From contig JAWKZQ010000004.1 in NCBI GenBank assembly GCA_041395865.1, positions 1 through 64,000 of the forward strand: 64,000 nucleotides of DNA, read 5' to 3'. The DNA comes from IMCC2047 sp041395865 (GTDB lineage Bacteria; Pseudomonadota; Gammaproteobacteria; Pseudomonadales; IMCC2047). Below are positions 17,658 to 26,200 of the stretch, piece by piece. Position numbers and translations under genes: made by a program. Below the pieces are notes generated by a model, which was not told where the DNA came from, ran no database searches, and was given only the letters and a program-made list of their open reading frames with translations. The stretch's first letter is position 1, and the number at the start of each line of letters is the position of its first letter.

Positions 17658-19373
17658 CTACCCCTTTTGCTGGATTTTTGCCCAGGAATCACGCAGGGCT
17701 ACGGTACGGTTGAAGACGGGCTTTTCAGGCGTCGAGTCATAGCGGTCGCTACAGAAATAACCCAGGCGCTCAAACTGGAAACGCTGCTCCGGCTGCCTAT
17801 TTGCCAGGCTTGGCTCAGCTTTACAGTGATCCAGTACAACCAGGGAATCGGGGTTCAAATGCTGCAGGTAATCCTCGGTATCCGGATTCTCCGCCAGGAA
17901 CAGCTGATCGTAGAGGCGCACCTCGCAATCAACAGCGTGTTCGGCTGACACCCAGTGCACCACACCTTTTACCTTGCGGCCTTCGGGATTTTTACCCAGC
18001 GTGTTCTCGTCGTAGGTGCAACGCAGCTCAACCAGGTTACCCGCTTCGTCTTTAATGACCTCATCGCAGCGCACCACATAGGCATTACGCAGGCGAACTT
18101 CCTGCCCCGGCGCCAAACGGAAGAACTTCTTAGGCGGCTCTTCCATGAAATCATCCTGCTCGATATAAATCTCACGGCCAAAGGGCAAGGTGCGCACCCC
18201 CATGTCTTCATGATTCGGGTGAGCAGGTGCTGCCAGCTGTTCCACCTGCCCTTCAGGGTAATTGGTGATAACCAGTTTCAGCGGATGCAGCACACACATG
18301 GCCCGTGGCGCCGTTTCCTCAAGGTCAGAACGGATCGCATGGGTCAACATGGCCACATCGACGATGCCATCAGCCTTGGTCACACCCACATTTTCGCAGA
18401 ACTGGCGAATCGCTGTTGGCGTATAACCGCGGCGACGCAGCCCGGAAATCGTCGGCAGGCGCGGATCGTCCCAGCTCGCCACAATACCATCGTCAATCAA
18501 GCGCTTGAGTTTGCGCTTACTGGTCAGCGTGTAATTCAGGTTGAGTCGTGCAAACTCAATCTGGCGCGGACGGGTCGGCCCCGGCAATGTCACATTATCA
18601 AGCACCCAGTCATACAGGGGACGGTTATCCTCAAACTCCATGGTACACAGGGAATAGGTCACCCCTTCAATGGCATCCGAAAGACACTGCGTAAAATCGT
18701 ACATCGGATAAATGCACCACTTATCGCCCGTTTGGTGGTGTGCGATTTTACGAATACGATAAATCACAGGGTCCCGCATTTTGATGTTGGGAGAATTCAT
18801 ATCAATCTTGGCGCGCAGGGACAGTTCACCGTCATCAAACTCTCCGGCCCGCATACGGGCGAAAAGATCCAGGTTTTCCTCGATACTGCGGTCACGGTCA
18901 GGGCTGTTTTTACCGGGCTCTGTCAGGGTACCGCGGTATTCACGCATCTGGTCACCGTTCAGAGAACACACGTAAGCCTTACCCTTTTTAATCAGTTCAA
19001 CGGCAAAATCATGCAGCTGGTCAAAATAACCTGAAGAGTGCTTTACATCGCCATTCCACTCAAACCCTAACCAGTGCACATCATTTTCGATAGCCTGCAC
19101 GTATTCGGTGCTTTCTTTTGCTGGGTTGGTATCATCGAAACGCAAATTACAACGCCCGGCCGCTTGAGCATAATCTTCGGCAATACCAAAGTTCAGGCAA
19201 ATTGACTTGGCATGCCCGATATGCAGGAAACCGTTAGGCTCTGGCGGAAAACGTGTAATCACTTCCGTGTTAACGCCCTTGGCAAGCTCCTCGTCAATAA
19301 TATTGCGAATAAAGTTACTGCGACGCTCAGCTTTCACGTCCTTTTCAATTGGGTTTTCGGTGGTATTAGTCAT
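17658..19373 (-). CDS. glnS: Glutaminyl-tRNA synthetase
   Basis: Class I synthetase that charges tRNA-Gln directly. The 571-residue chain has the HIGH motif at 51-54 (PEPNGFLHIGHAKSI), catalytic-core blocks NLRFDDTNPAKE and YDFTQCLSDAIEGVTYSLCT, and the class-I second motif near 283 as LTSKRKLKRL, where the enterobacterial enzyme has VMSKRKL. The GLRRRGYTP block and anticodon-binding beta barrels follow. It is the first gene of a glnS-cysS operon, divergent from ppiB. Confidence 0.96.
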   Translation of the reverse strand: MTNTTENPIEKDVKAERRSNFIRNIIDEELAKGVNTEVITRFPPEPNGFLHIGHAKSICLNFGIAEDYAQAAGRCNLRFDDTNPAKESTEYVQAIENDVHWLGFEWNGDVKHSSGYFDQLHDFAVELIKKGKAYVCSLNGDQMREYRGTLTEPGKNSPDRDRSIEENLDLFARMRAGEFDDGELSLRAKIDMNSPNIKMRDPVIYRIRKIAHHQTGDKWCIYPMYDFTQCLSDAIEGVTYSLCTMEFEDNRPLYDWVLDNVTLPGPTRPRQIEFARLNLNYTLTSKRKLKRLIDDGIVASWDDPRLPTISGLRRRGYTPTAIRQFCENVGVTKADGIVDVAMLTHAIRSDLEETAPRAMCVLHPLKLVITNYPEGQVEQLAAPAHPNHEDMGVRTLPFGREIYIEQDDFMEEPPKKFFRLAPGQEVRLRNAYVVRCDEVIKDEAGNLVELRCTYDENTLGKNPEGRKVKGVVHWVSAEHAVDCEVRLYDQLFLAENPDTEDYLQHLNPDSLVVLDHCKAEPSLANRQPEQRFQFERLGYFCSDRYDSTPEKPVFNRTVALRDSWAKIQQKG

Positions 19374-19582
19374 AGCGTTAAAAAGCTAAATTCTCCGTTG
19401 CGATCTTGAGGTACGGCGCGTATTGTTTACCGCGTCATCGGCGGCGAGCCCGGCACGCCCAGTCGTCCGCTTGAATAAAAGGCCGTATTATAGCGGGAAC
19501 AAGCCTTGCCGCTACAGTCCGTTACACAAAAATAGAAATAATTCAGCACACTAGCTGCGCTATCGTATTAAGGAGTTCATCA

Positions 19583-20083
19583 ATGATCATTTTGCACACG
19601 AACCAAGGCGACATTCACATCAAACTCAATGCTGAAAAAGCGCCTGTTTCGTCCCAGAATTTCATTGACTATGTCAACGACGGTTTCTACAACGGCACCG
19701 TTTTCCACCGTGTCATCAAAAACTTCATGATTCAAGGCGGCGGCTTTGAAGCCGGAATGCAGGAAAAAAGCACCCGCAACCCCATTGAGAACGAAGCCAA
19801 CAATGGCCTGAGCAACCTGCGTGGCACCATCGCTATGGCCCGCACAATGGTACCCCACTCCGCGACAGCGCAATTTTTTATCAACGTCGAAGACAACACG
19901 TTCCTGGATCACACCTCAGAAACGACTGAAGGCTGGGGCTACGCGGTATTTGGAGAAGTTGTTAAAGGTATGGATGTCGTTGATAAAATCCGTGAAGCCG
20001 ATACGACAACCCGCATGGGCCATCAGGACGTTCCTGTTGACGACATGGTGATCGAATCTGCCGAAGTGGTTGATGACGAATAA
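19583..20083 (+). CDS. ppiB: Peptidyl-prolyl cis-trans isomerase B (cytoplasmic cyclophilin)
   Basis: The 166-residue cyclophilin has no signal peptide and so acts in the cytoplasm. The cyclophilin core is clear: FHRVIKNFMIQGGGFEAGM, the substrate-pocket block ATAQFFINVEDNTFLDH, and WGYAVFGEVVKGMDVVDKI. AAGGAG precedes the ATG. Its stop is two bases before the lpxH start, so the genes are co-transcribed, as in Pseudomonas and E. coli. Confidence 0.95.
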   Translation: MIILHTNQGDIHIKLNAEKAPVSSQNFIDYVNDGFYNGTVFHRVIKNFMIQGGGFEAGMQEKSTRNPIENEANNGLSNLRGTIAMARTMVPHSATAQFFINVEDNTFLDHTSETTEGWGYAVFGEVVKGMDVVDKIREADTTTRMGHQDVPVDDMVIESAEVVDDE

Positions 20084-20085
20084 GC

Positions 20086-20808
20086 ATGACCACGCTTTTC
20101 ATCTCCGACCTTCACCTCGAACCTGCGCGGCCAGACGTCGCGCAGGCTTTCTTCCGCTTTATTGAGCAGGAGGCCGCTGAGGCCGAGGCGCTCTATATTC
20201 TTGGTGACTTTTTTGAAGCCTGGATCGGGGATGACCTGCAACATGAATTTATTGACAGGATTAAGACGGCATTACGGGCATTAAGCGATCAGGGTGTTCC
20301 TGTTTACCTGATGCACGGCAACCGTGATTTTCTCATTGGCGAACAATTCGCCCGGCAAACCGGCTGCATTCTGATCCCTGATCCCTCCGTAGTCGAGCTT
20401 TACGGGCAAAAGGTGTTACTGATGCACGGCGATACCCTTTGCACCCAGGACGTGGATTATTTGGCCTTTCGTGAAATGGTTCGCAATCCGGCATGGCAGA
20501 AAGACTTTCTCAGCAAACCTTTAGCTGAACGCCTGGCTATTGCCCAGAACATTCGCGAGACCAGTAAAGAGAAAACCGGTCAGCTTGAATACGAAATCAT
20601 GGATGTGACGGCATCCGAAGTTGAAAAGGTCATGACGGAACTGGGCGTGTCCCTGCTTGTTCACGGCCATACACACCGGCCCGCCATTCACCAACTTCAG
20701 GTTGGTGGCAAGCCGGCCGAACGCGTGGTCCTGGGTGACTGGCACAAAGCCGGCTGGAAACTTAGCTTTACGGACGAGGGCTACGAACTGGAGAGTTTCG
20801 AACTCTAA
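20086..20808 (+). CDS. lpxH: UDP-2,3-diacylglucosamine diphosphatase LpxH
   Basis: LpxH removes UMP from UDP-2,3-diacylglucosamine to give lipid X in lipid A synthesis. The 240-residue protein has all the calcineurin-like metallophosphoesterase motifs: SDLHL (Asp8, His10), GDFFEAWIGDD (Asp41), GNRDF near 80, LMHGD and HGHTHRP near 195-201. It converges on miaE with only 21 bases between the stops. Confidence 0.96.
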   Translation: MTTLFISDLHLEPARPDVAQAFFRFIEQEAAEAEALYILGDFFEAWIGDDLQHEFIDRIKTALRALSDQGVPVYLMHGNRDFLIGEQFARQTGCILIPDPSVVELYGQKVLLMHGDTLCTQDVDYLAFREMVRNPAWQKDFLSKPLAERLAIAQNIRETSKEKTGQLEYEIMDVTASEVEKVMTELGVSLLVHGHTHRPAIHQLQVGGKPAERVVLGDWHKAGWKLSFTDEGYELESFEL

Positions 20809-20829
20809 AGCAGCCCAAGGAAAGCAGCC

Positions 20830-21468
20830 TCAGGCGCTTCTCTTGAAATCCTGGTCCACCGGCACCCCACTATGAAACCTGAACAGGGGATCTGGTGTCA
20901 GAATAGCCTCCTTTTCAACCGCCAGGAAAAATGCCACACGCTCATCAATGGGCGCTTCTGAATAGGCCTGCGCCAACCCCAGGTAATCCTGGTAATGGCG
21001 CGCCTCCGACTTCAACAGGGAAACATAAAACTTTCCCAATTCTTCATCCAGGTGCGGCGCCAGCTTTTCGAATCGCTCGCAGGAACGCGCCTCAATAATG
21101 GCGCCCATAATAAGCGTATCCACAAAGGCTTCCTGCTGCGGCTTGCGTATGTGTTGCAGCATTGTGGAAGCATATCGGCTGGCCTTGAGCGCACGGTGTT
21201 TGATGCCGCGTTTTTTGAGTATTTTCAGCACCTGTTCAAAGTGCACCAGTTCCTCGCGCGCCAAGCGGGACATCTTATTCAACACATCCAGCTTAGTGGG
21301 ATTTTTGGCAATCAGGGTCATAGCAGACTGTGCCGCCTTAAGCTCATTGGCGGCATGGTCGTTTAAGATAATTTCCAGCTGCTCGACCGCCTCCGCAACC
21401 CAACTATCGGGCGTTCGGCAATAAAGGAAATCCAAAATCGGCGCAATCAGTGCTTCGCTACTACTCAT
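20830..21468 (-). CDS. miaE: tRNA 2-methylthio-N6-isopentenyladenosine hydroxylase MiaE
   Basis: MiaE is a di-iron monooxygenase that hydroxylates the isopentenyl group of ms2i6A37 in tRNAs reading UNN codons. The 212-residue protein shows the family blocks FLYCRTPDSWVAEA, NDHAANELKAAQSAM, the carboxylate/His motif REELVHFEQV, and RSCERFEKLAPHLDEELGKF with a second metal-binding Glu, then SEARHYQDYLGLA. Its partners miaA and miaB are not in the window. It lies 16 bases after gorA in the same direction, so co-transcription is possible. Confidence 0.94.
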   Translation of the reverse strand: MSSSEALIAPILDFLYCRTPDSWVAEAVEQLEIILNDHAANELKAAQSAMTLIAKNPTKLDVLNKMSRLAREELVHFEQVLKILKKRGIKHRALKASRYASTMLQHIRKPQQEAFVDTLIMGAIIEARSCERFEKLAPHLDEELGKFYVSLLKSEARHYQDYLGLAQAYSEAPIDERVAFFLAVEKEAILTPDPLFRFHSGVPVDQDFKRSA

Positions 21469-21484
21469 CGTTCATTCGCTGACA

Positions 21485-22840
21485 TTAAACGGGCGTGCGC
21501 ATTGTAACGAATTCTTCTGCCGATGTGGGGTGAATCCCGATTGTCTGATCGAATACGGCCTTGGTCGCACCCGCCTTCATCGCGATTGCCATGCCCTGGA
21601 TGATTTCACCAGCCTCCGGCCCAACCATATGAATCCCGACAACCCTGTCCGTCTTAGCGTCGACGATCATCTTCATGAGAACTTTCTCATCACTACCGCT
21701 CAAGGTATGCTTGAGCGCACGGAATGAAGAACGAAACACCTGGATATCCCCAAGTTGTTCCAGGGCCTGTTGCTCGGTTAAGCCTACGGTACCGATGTTA
21801 GGCTGACAAAACACCGCTGTGGCGATCAAATTGTAATCCAACGTTTGCTGAGAGCCCTCATACTGCTGCGCCAAAAAGGTCATGGCCTCGGCAAGTGCGA
21901 CAGGCGTCAATTGGATTCCGCCCTTCACGTCACCTAACGCAAAAATTGAAGGCACCGAGGTTTGATAGTAGTCGTCCACCACGATCGAGCCATCCTTACG
22001 CAGCTCGACTCCGACCTCCTCAAGACCTAACCCGTCCGTTTTGGCTTTACGCCCCGTGGCATAAAGAATCTGGTCCGCTTCCAGTGTTTCACCGCTGTTT
22101 AAAACAGCCTTAAGCCGACCATTCGGAAGTTTTTCAACCACCTCAATATCGGTATTGAATTTTAACGCAATCCCCTTTTTCTCCAGCTCTTGCGCAACAA
22201 ACTCGCGAACGTCCTGATCAAAGCCCCGCAGGAACAACTCTCCGCGATAAAGCTGCGTGGTTTTTGCCCCAAGGCCGTTGAAGATACCTGCAAATTCAAC
22301 AGCGATATAACCGCCGCCGACAACAATCACGTCCTTCGGGAAAGCCTCCAGCTCAAAGACTTCGTTAGAACTGATCACATGCTCCGAACCGGGGAATTCA
22401 GGTATAAAGGGCCAACCGCCCGTAGCCACCAGGATACGTTCCGCACGATAGCGCTGGCCATTTACTTCAACCTCCTGAGGGCCGGTAACGGTTGCCCGCC
22501 CCTGCACCAGGGTGGCTCCGGCATTATCAAGCAGTGACTGATAAACACCGTTCAGGCGTTTGATTTCATTGCTTTTATTATCTCGCAGCGTGATCCAGTC
22601 GAATTCAGGCGGGCTCGGCAAATTCCAGCCGAAACCAGCGGCCTCATGAAAGTCGTCCATGTAATGGGCGCCGTATACAAAGAGTTTCTTGGGCACACAG
22701 CCCACGTTAACGCAGGTTCCCCCCAGAAACATATCTTCAGCGACCGCAACCCGAAGGCCCTTGCCCGCAGCCATTCGGGCCGCCCGTACACCGCCAGAAC
22801 CAGCGCCAATAACAAAAAGATCAAAATCAAACTGAGCCAT
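21485..22840 (-). CDS. gorA: Glutathione-disulfide reductase
   Basis: This flavoprotein keeps glutathione reduced using NADPH. The 451-residue chain has the FAD-binding GAGSGGVRAARMAA, the redox pair Cys43/Cys48 in GGTCVNVGCVPKK, a second Rossmann motif VGGGYIAVEFAGI with the following Tyr/Arg (TQLYRGELFLRGFD) favouring NADPH, and the C-terminal catalytic His in GIHPTSAEEFV. With the adjacent glutaredoxin-like gene and trxB it forms a thiol-redox neighbourhood. Confidence 0.95.
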   Translation of the reverse strand: MAQFDFDLFVIGAGSGGVRAARMAAGKGLRVAVAEDMFLGGTCVNVGCVPKKLFVYGAHYMDDFHEAAGFGWNLPSPPEFDWITLRDNKSNEIKRLNGVYQSLLDNAGATLVQGRATVTGPQEVEVNGQRYRAERILVATGGWPFIPEFPGSEHVISSNEVFELEAFPKDVIVVGGGYIAVEFAGIFNGLGAKTTQLYRGELFLRGFDQDVREFVAQELEKKGIALKFNTDIEVVEKLPNGRLKAVLNSGETLEADQILYATGRKAKTDGLGLEEVGVELRKDGSIVVDDYYQTSVPSIFALGDVKGGIQLTPVALAEAMTFLAQQYEGSQQTLDYNLIATAVFCQPNIGTVGLTEQQALEQLGDIQVFRSSFRALKHTLSGSDEKVLMKMIVDAKTDRVVGIHMVGPEAGEIIQGMAIAMKAGATKAVFDQTIGIHPTSAEEFVTMRTPV

Positions 22841-22899
22841 TGCGAATCCTTTTTACAAATGAGTGCCTATTAATGAACCCAGCACTTTAAAATTGTTCA

Positions 22900-23139
22900 T
22901 TACTGCCCAACAAATTCACGAATTTGGCTGGCGCTAAAGGGCCAACTGAGTTCCCGTTGTTCATTATCCATCCTTCTCAGAACAGGTATGGAATAAGCGT
23001 ACTGCGCCATCAATTCGTCGGAGCTACTGATATCCACAACTTCCAGCTCATAGGCGGCTTCCGCCAGCGTGCCTTCAATCAACGCCAGCGCTTCGTCACA
23101 AAGCTGGCAAAAATCCGTACCGTAAAGTATCAAGCGCAT
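22900..23139 (-). CDS. Glutaredoxin-family protein (small CxxC thioredoxin-fold protein)
   Basis: An 80-residue protein, MRLILYGTDFCQLCDEA at the start, with a CQLC redox motif at about residues 11-14 and the cis-Pro region YSIPVLRR, matching the glutaredoxin 2-like / DUF836 family. The frame continues upstream to a GTG at 23163, but the ATG at 23139 places the fold at its normal N-terminus. It lies between gorA and trxB, pointing away from trxB. A role in disulfide exchange is inferred; its substrate is unknown. Confidence 0.82.
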   Translation of the reverse strand: MRLILYGTDFCQLCDEALALIEGTLAEAAYELEVVDISSSDELMAQYAYSIPVLRRMDNEQRELSWPFSASQIREFVGQ

Positions 23140-23309
23140 TTCAAGTACCCGTTCAAAGTCCACACTATACCTGCTTGCTGAAAATAATTTTATAGCCCAT
23201 AGCGGTTATTTTTAGGCACCAGATGAATTATCATGCAGGCAAATTTTACCCTGCAGCGGGCCTACTAAACTTAACAGCGCCCGGCAGAACAATCAGTTTG
23301 GAGACCCCC

Positions 23310-24257
23310 ATGAGCGAAGTAAAACATTGCCGTCTATTAATCCTGGGTTCCGGCCCTGCCGGATACGCTGCCGCTGTTTACGCTGCACGCGCCAACCTGA
23401 ATCCTGTACTGGTCACCGGCATGCAACAGGGCGGACAGCTCACCACCACCACGGATGTCGATAACTGGCCCGGTGATGTGGAAGGCCTGCAAGGTCCCGA
23501 CCTGATGGAGCGCATGCGCCAACATGCCGAGCGCTTTGAAACCGAAATCGTTTTCGACCACATCCACACCACTGATCTCAAGCAGCGCCCCTTTACCTTA
23601 ACCGGCGATGCCGGCACCTACACCTGTGACGCCCTGATTATCGCTACCGGTGCCTCTGCCCAATACCTGGGCCTGCCTTCCGAAGAAGCGTTTCAAGGCA
23701 AAGGCGTCAGCGCCTGCGCCACCTGTGACGGGTTCTTTTACCGCAAACAGAAGGTGGCCGTTATTGGCGGAGGAAACACAGCTGTCGAAGAAGCGCTTTA
23801 TCTGGCAAATATTGCCGACGAGGTCACACTGATTCACCGCCGCGACAGCCTGCGCGCCGAAAAAATCCTGCAGGACAAGCTGTTCGAACGTGAAGAAAAC
23901 GGCAACATCAACATACTCTGGAACCATACCCTCGACGAAGTGCTGGGCGATGATATGGGAGTAACCGGCGTACGCGTTCGTAACACGCAAGATGACAGCA
24001 CGCAGGATCTGGACCTGGCAGGCGTATTCATCGCCATTGGCCACCGCCCCAACACCGAGATCTTTGAGGGCCAGCTGGACATGAATAACGGCTACATTAA
24101 GATCCAGAGCGGTCTCGAAGGTAATGCAACAGCCACCAGCGTTCCTGGCGTATTTGCGGCCGGCGATGTCGCTGACCAGGTCTATCGCCAGGCGATCACT
24201 TCTGCCGGCTTTGGTTGTATGGCCGCGCTAGATGCCGAGAGATTTCTGGACGAATGA
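23310..24257 (+). CDS. trxB: Thioredoxin reductase
   Basis: TrxB uses NADPH and FAD to reduce thioredoxin. The start is the ATG at 23310 (MSEVKHCRLLILGSGPAG) with GGAG upstream; the 29 codons of open frame before it are not family-like. The 315-residue protein has the FAD motif GSGPAGYAAAVYAARA, the active-site CATC near 137-140 (SACATCDGFFYR), the NADPH motif GGGNTAVEEALYLAN and the C-terminal FAAGDVADQVYRQ. A terminator hairpin follows. Confidence 0.95.
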   Translation: MSEVKHCRLLILGSGPAGYAAAVYAARANLNPVLVTGMQQGGQLTTTTDVDNWPGDVEGLQGPDLMERMRQHAERFETEIVFDHIHTTDLKQRPFTLTGDAGTYTCDALIIATGASAQYLGLPSEEAFQGKGVSACATCDGFFYRKQKVAVIGGGNTAVEEALYLANIADEVTLIHRRDSLRAEKILQDKLFEREENGNINILWNHTLDEVLGDDMGVTGVRVRNTQDDSTQDLDLAGVFIAIGHRPNTEIFEGQLDMNNGYIKIQSGLEGNATATSVPGVFAAGDVADQVYRQAITSAGFGCMAALDAERFLDE

Positions 24258-24318
24258 GGCAACTAAACTAGTTGCGCCTGGGCTGATCAAAGTTACAGGC
24301 GCCATGAAAAAACCTCTG

Positions 24319-24344
24319 GAAACGGCGCTTTTAGGCGCCGTTTC
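24319..24344 (+). terminator. Intrinsic terminator of trxB
   Basis: A 10-bp stem GAAACGGCGC/GCGCCGTTTC (24319-24328 with 24335-24344) with a 6-base loop lies between trxB and aat. The T-tract forms part of the stem and extends shortly after it. Confidence 0.7.
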
Positions 24345-24370
24345 TATTTAAAACACAAACACCAGGCACT

Positions 24371-25069
24371 ATGTCAGACATCTTTTGGCTCGAAGATAAC
24401 AATCTGAAATTTCCGGCAGTGGACGAGGCATTGACCGATCCCGATGGGTTGCTTGCGGTAGGCGGAGACCTGAGTTCCGCACGTCTGCTGGAAGCCTATC
24501 GTTCTGGTATTTTTCCTTGGTATGAAGAGGGCCAGCCTATTCTCTGGTGGTCCCCCAACCCGCGCTGCGTCCTCTTCCCCGACAAATTCCATGTTTCACG
24601 CAGTTTTAAAAAGAAGTTACGTAAACACGCCTTTAGGGTCACTTCCGACCAGGCCTTTTCAGCAGTCGTCGAACACTGCGCCAAGCTAAGGGAAGGTAAC
24701 GAAGGCACCTGGATCACCCATAGCATGAGCGAAGCCTTCCGTAAGCTTCATCAGGCCGGCATCGCTCACTCGGTCGAGGTCTGGCAGGAAGAAAAGCTGG
24801 TTGGCGGGCTTTACGGCATTGCGATGGGTCGTGTTTTTTTTGGCGAGTCCATGTTCAGCCTATGCAGCGATGCCTCTAAAGTCGCATTGCACGAACTGGC
24901 TCGCCAACTGGGAAGCCTGGGGTTTAACCTGATAGACTGCCAGGTACATAACGACCACCTGGAAAGTCTCGGCGCCACAATGATTCCCCGACAAAGCTTT
25001 ATCAACCATCTCAACAGGTATATCGAGGAACCGACGCAGTCTCTCTGGAAACCCTGGTCTGGCAATTAG
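24371..25069 (+). CDS. aat: Leucyl/phenylalanyl-tRNA--protein transferase
   Basis: Aat adds Leu or Phe from aminoacyl-tRNA to N-terminal Arg or Lys, making a primary degron for ClpS/ClpAP. The 232-residue protein has the family blocks LLAVGGDLSSARLLEAYRSG, GIFPWYEEGQPILWWSPNPR, VEVWQEEKLVGGLYGIAMG, FFGESMFS and LIDCQVHNDHLESLGA. It is followed after 13 bases by the second tagging enzyme (ate/bpt). Confidence 0.96.
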   Translation: MSDIFWLEDNNLKFPAVDEALTDPDGLLAVGGDLSSARLLEAYRSGIFPWYEEGQPILWWSPNPRCVLFPDKFHVSRSFKKKLRKHAFRVTSDQAFSAVVEHCAKLREGNEGTWITHSMSEAFRKLHQAGIAHSVEVWQEEKLVGGLYGIAMGRVFFGESMFSLCSDASKVALHELARQLGSLGFNLIDCQVHNDHLESLGATMIPRQSFINHLNRYIEEPTQSLWKPWSGN

Positions 25070-25082
25070 GCAACTCCGAACC

Positions 25083-25802
25083 ATGAGCAATACGAACAAG
25101 CAAGAACAGCAGCTAAAGCTGTTCCAAACCCACGGACACCCCTGCAGCTACCTGGATGACCAGGAAGCGCAAACACTGTTTGTCGACCCGGAAGCCCATT
25201 TAGACCAGTCGACCCAGACCCGATTAGCTGAAATGGGTTTTCGTCGTAGCGGAGATTTCGTCTATCGACCAAGTTGCGCCAGCTGCAAAGCCTGTATCCC
25301 GGCACGTATACCGGTTCGAAGCTTCGAACCGAATCGCACCCAAAGACGCATCTGGAAACGTCATAAGCAGCTTACCTGCGAAATGACAGAAGCGCGCCTG
25401 ACCGAGGAAATCTACGAGCTCTACAGACGCTACATTGAGGCACGTCACCAGGACGGCGATATGTATCCGACATCCCCCGAACAATTTGAGGATTTCCTGG
25501 TAAACAGCCGGGCCAATACCCGATTCCTGGAATACCGCGACGACGGCCGTCTGGTCGCCGTGGCCGTAACGGATGTACTGGATAATGGCTATTCGGCGGT
25601 GTACACCTTTTTCGACCCGGAAAACAGCAAAGCCAGTTTCGGCGTCTATACGATTCTCTCCCAGATCCACCAGGCCCGCCGCGCAGGGCTCGACTACCTT
25701 TATCTTGGTTACTGGATAAAAGCCTGCCAAAAAATGAATTACAAGGTGAATTATCGCCCCGTGGAGCTTCTGGTAAACGAACGCTGGACTTTATTGACCT
25801 GA
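25083..25802 (+). CDS. bpt: Aspartate/glutamate leucyltransferase (Bpt, bacterial Ate family)
   Basis: This family transfers Leu (bacterial Bpt) or Arg (Ate1) to N-terminal Asp/Glu, creating N-degrons. The 239-residue protein begins with the expected HGHPCSYLDDQEAQTLFVDP, and has the Cys-rich VYRPSCASCKACIPARIPV, RTQRRIWKRHK and the C-terminal YTFFDPENSKASFGVYTIL and YLYLGYWIKACQKMNYK. Its neighbours aat, clpS and clpA support an N-degron role. Bacterial members of this length with the short Bpt form normally use Leu-tRNA (family knowledge). Confidence 0.92.
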   Translation: MSNTNKQEQQLKLFQTHGHPCSYLDDQEAQTLFVDPEAHLDQSTQTRLAEMGFRRSGDFVYRPSCASCKACIPARIPVRSFEPNRTQRRIWKRHKQLTCEMTEARLTEEIYELYRRYIEARHQDGDMYPTSPEQFEDFLVNSRANTRFLEYRDDGRLVAVAVTDVLDNGYSAVYTFFDPENSKASFGVYTILSQIHQARRAGLDYLYLGYWIKACQKMNYKVNYRPVELLVNERWTLLT

Positions 25803-25897
25803 GACCAAAGCAACCCCAATTAGGTATTGCTTACTGGCCCTCATTTAGGCAGAATGCTCGCCACTTTTTTAATTACTCAAGCTCAAGGGGTTTATCT

Positions 25898-26116
25898 GTG
25901 GCAAAAGAAGGCCATATTGAAATGGAAGGTGAGATTATTGACACCTTACCGAATACCATGTTTCGCGTTCAACTGGAAAACGGACACATTGTAACCGCCC
26001 ACATTTCCGGAAAAATGCGCAAGAATTACATCCGTATTCTGACTGGCGACAAGGTAACTGTTGAATTGACTCCCTACGACCTGTCAAAAGGCCGTATCAT
26101 TTACCGCGCCCGGTAA
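25898..26116 (+). CDS. infA: Translation initiation factor IF-1
   Basis: A 72-residue S1/OB-fold protein that binds the ribosomal A site during initiation. The start codon is GTG (GTGGCAAAAGAAGGC), preceded by AAGGGG. The sequence MAKEGHIEMEGEIIDTLPNT...LTPYDLSKGRIIYRAR is full length. Its location between ate and clpA is shared with Pseudomonas and Escherichia. Confidence 0.97.
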   Translation: MAKEGHIEMEGEIIDTLPNTMFRVQLENGHIVTAHISGKMRKNYIRILTGDKVTVELTPYDLSKGRIIYRAR

Positions 26117-26137
26117 CCCCATCTTCCAATACCCTCG

Positions 26138-26156
26138 GCGGGGCCATAAACCCCGC
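26138..26156. terminator. GC-rich hairpin between convergent infA and clpA
   Basis: A 6-bp GCGGGG/CCCCGC stem with a 7-base loop lies between the two convergent stops. There is no T-run, so function as a terminator is only likely from position. Confidence 0.35.
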
Positions 26157-26200
26157 ACCGCACGACCTCTGCGATAAGTTCCACAGGTGCTGCAAACAGA

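Noticed and set aside
17955..19034. Plus-strand frame of 359 codons opposite glnS
   Set aside because: Antisense shadow of a core gene with no independent motif or ribosome-binding site.
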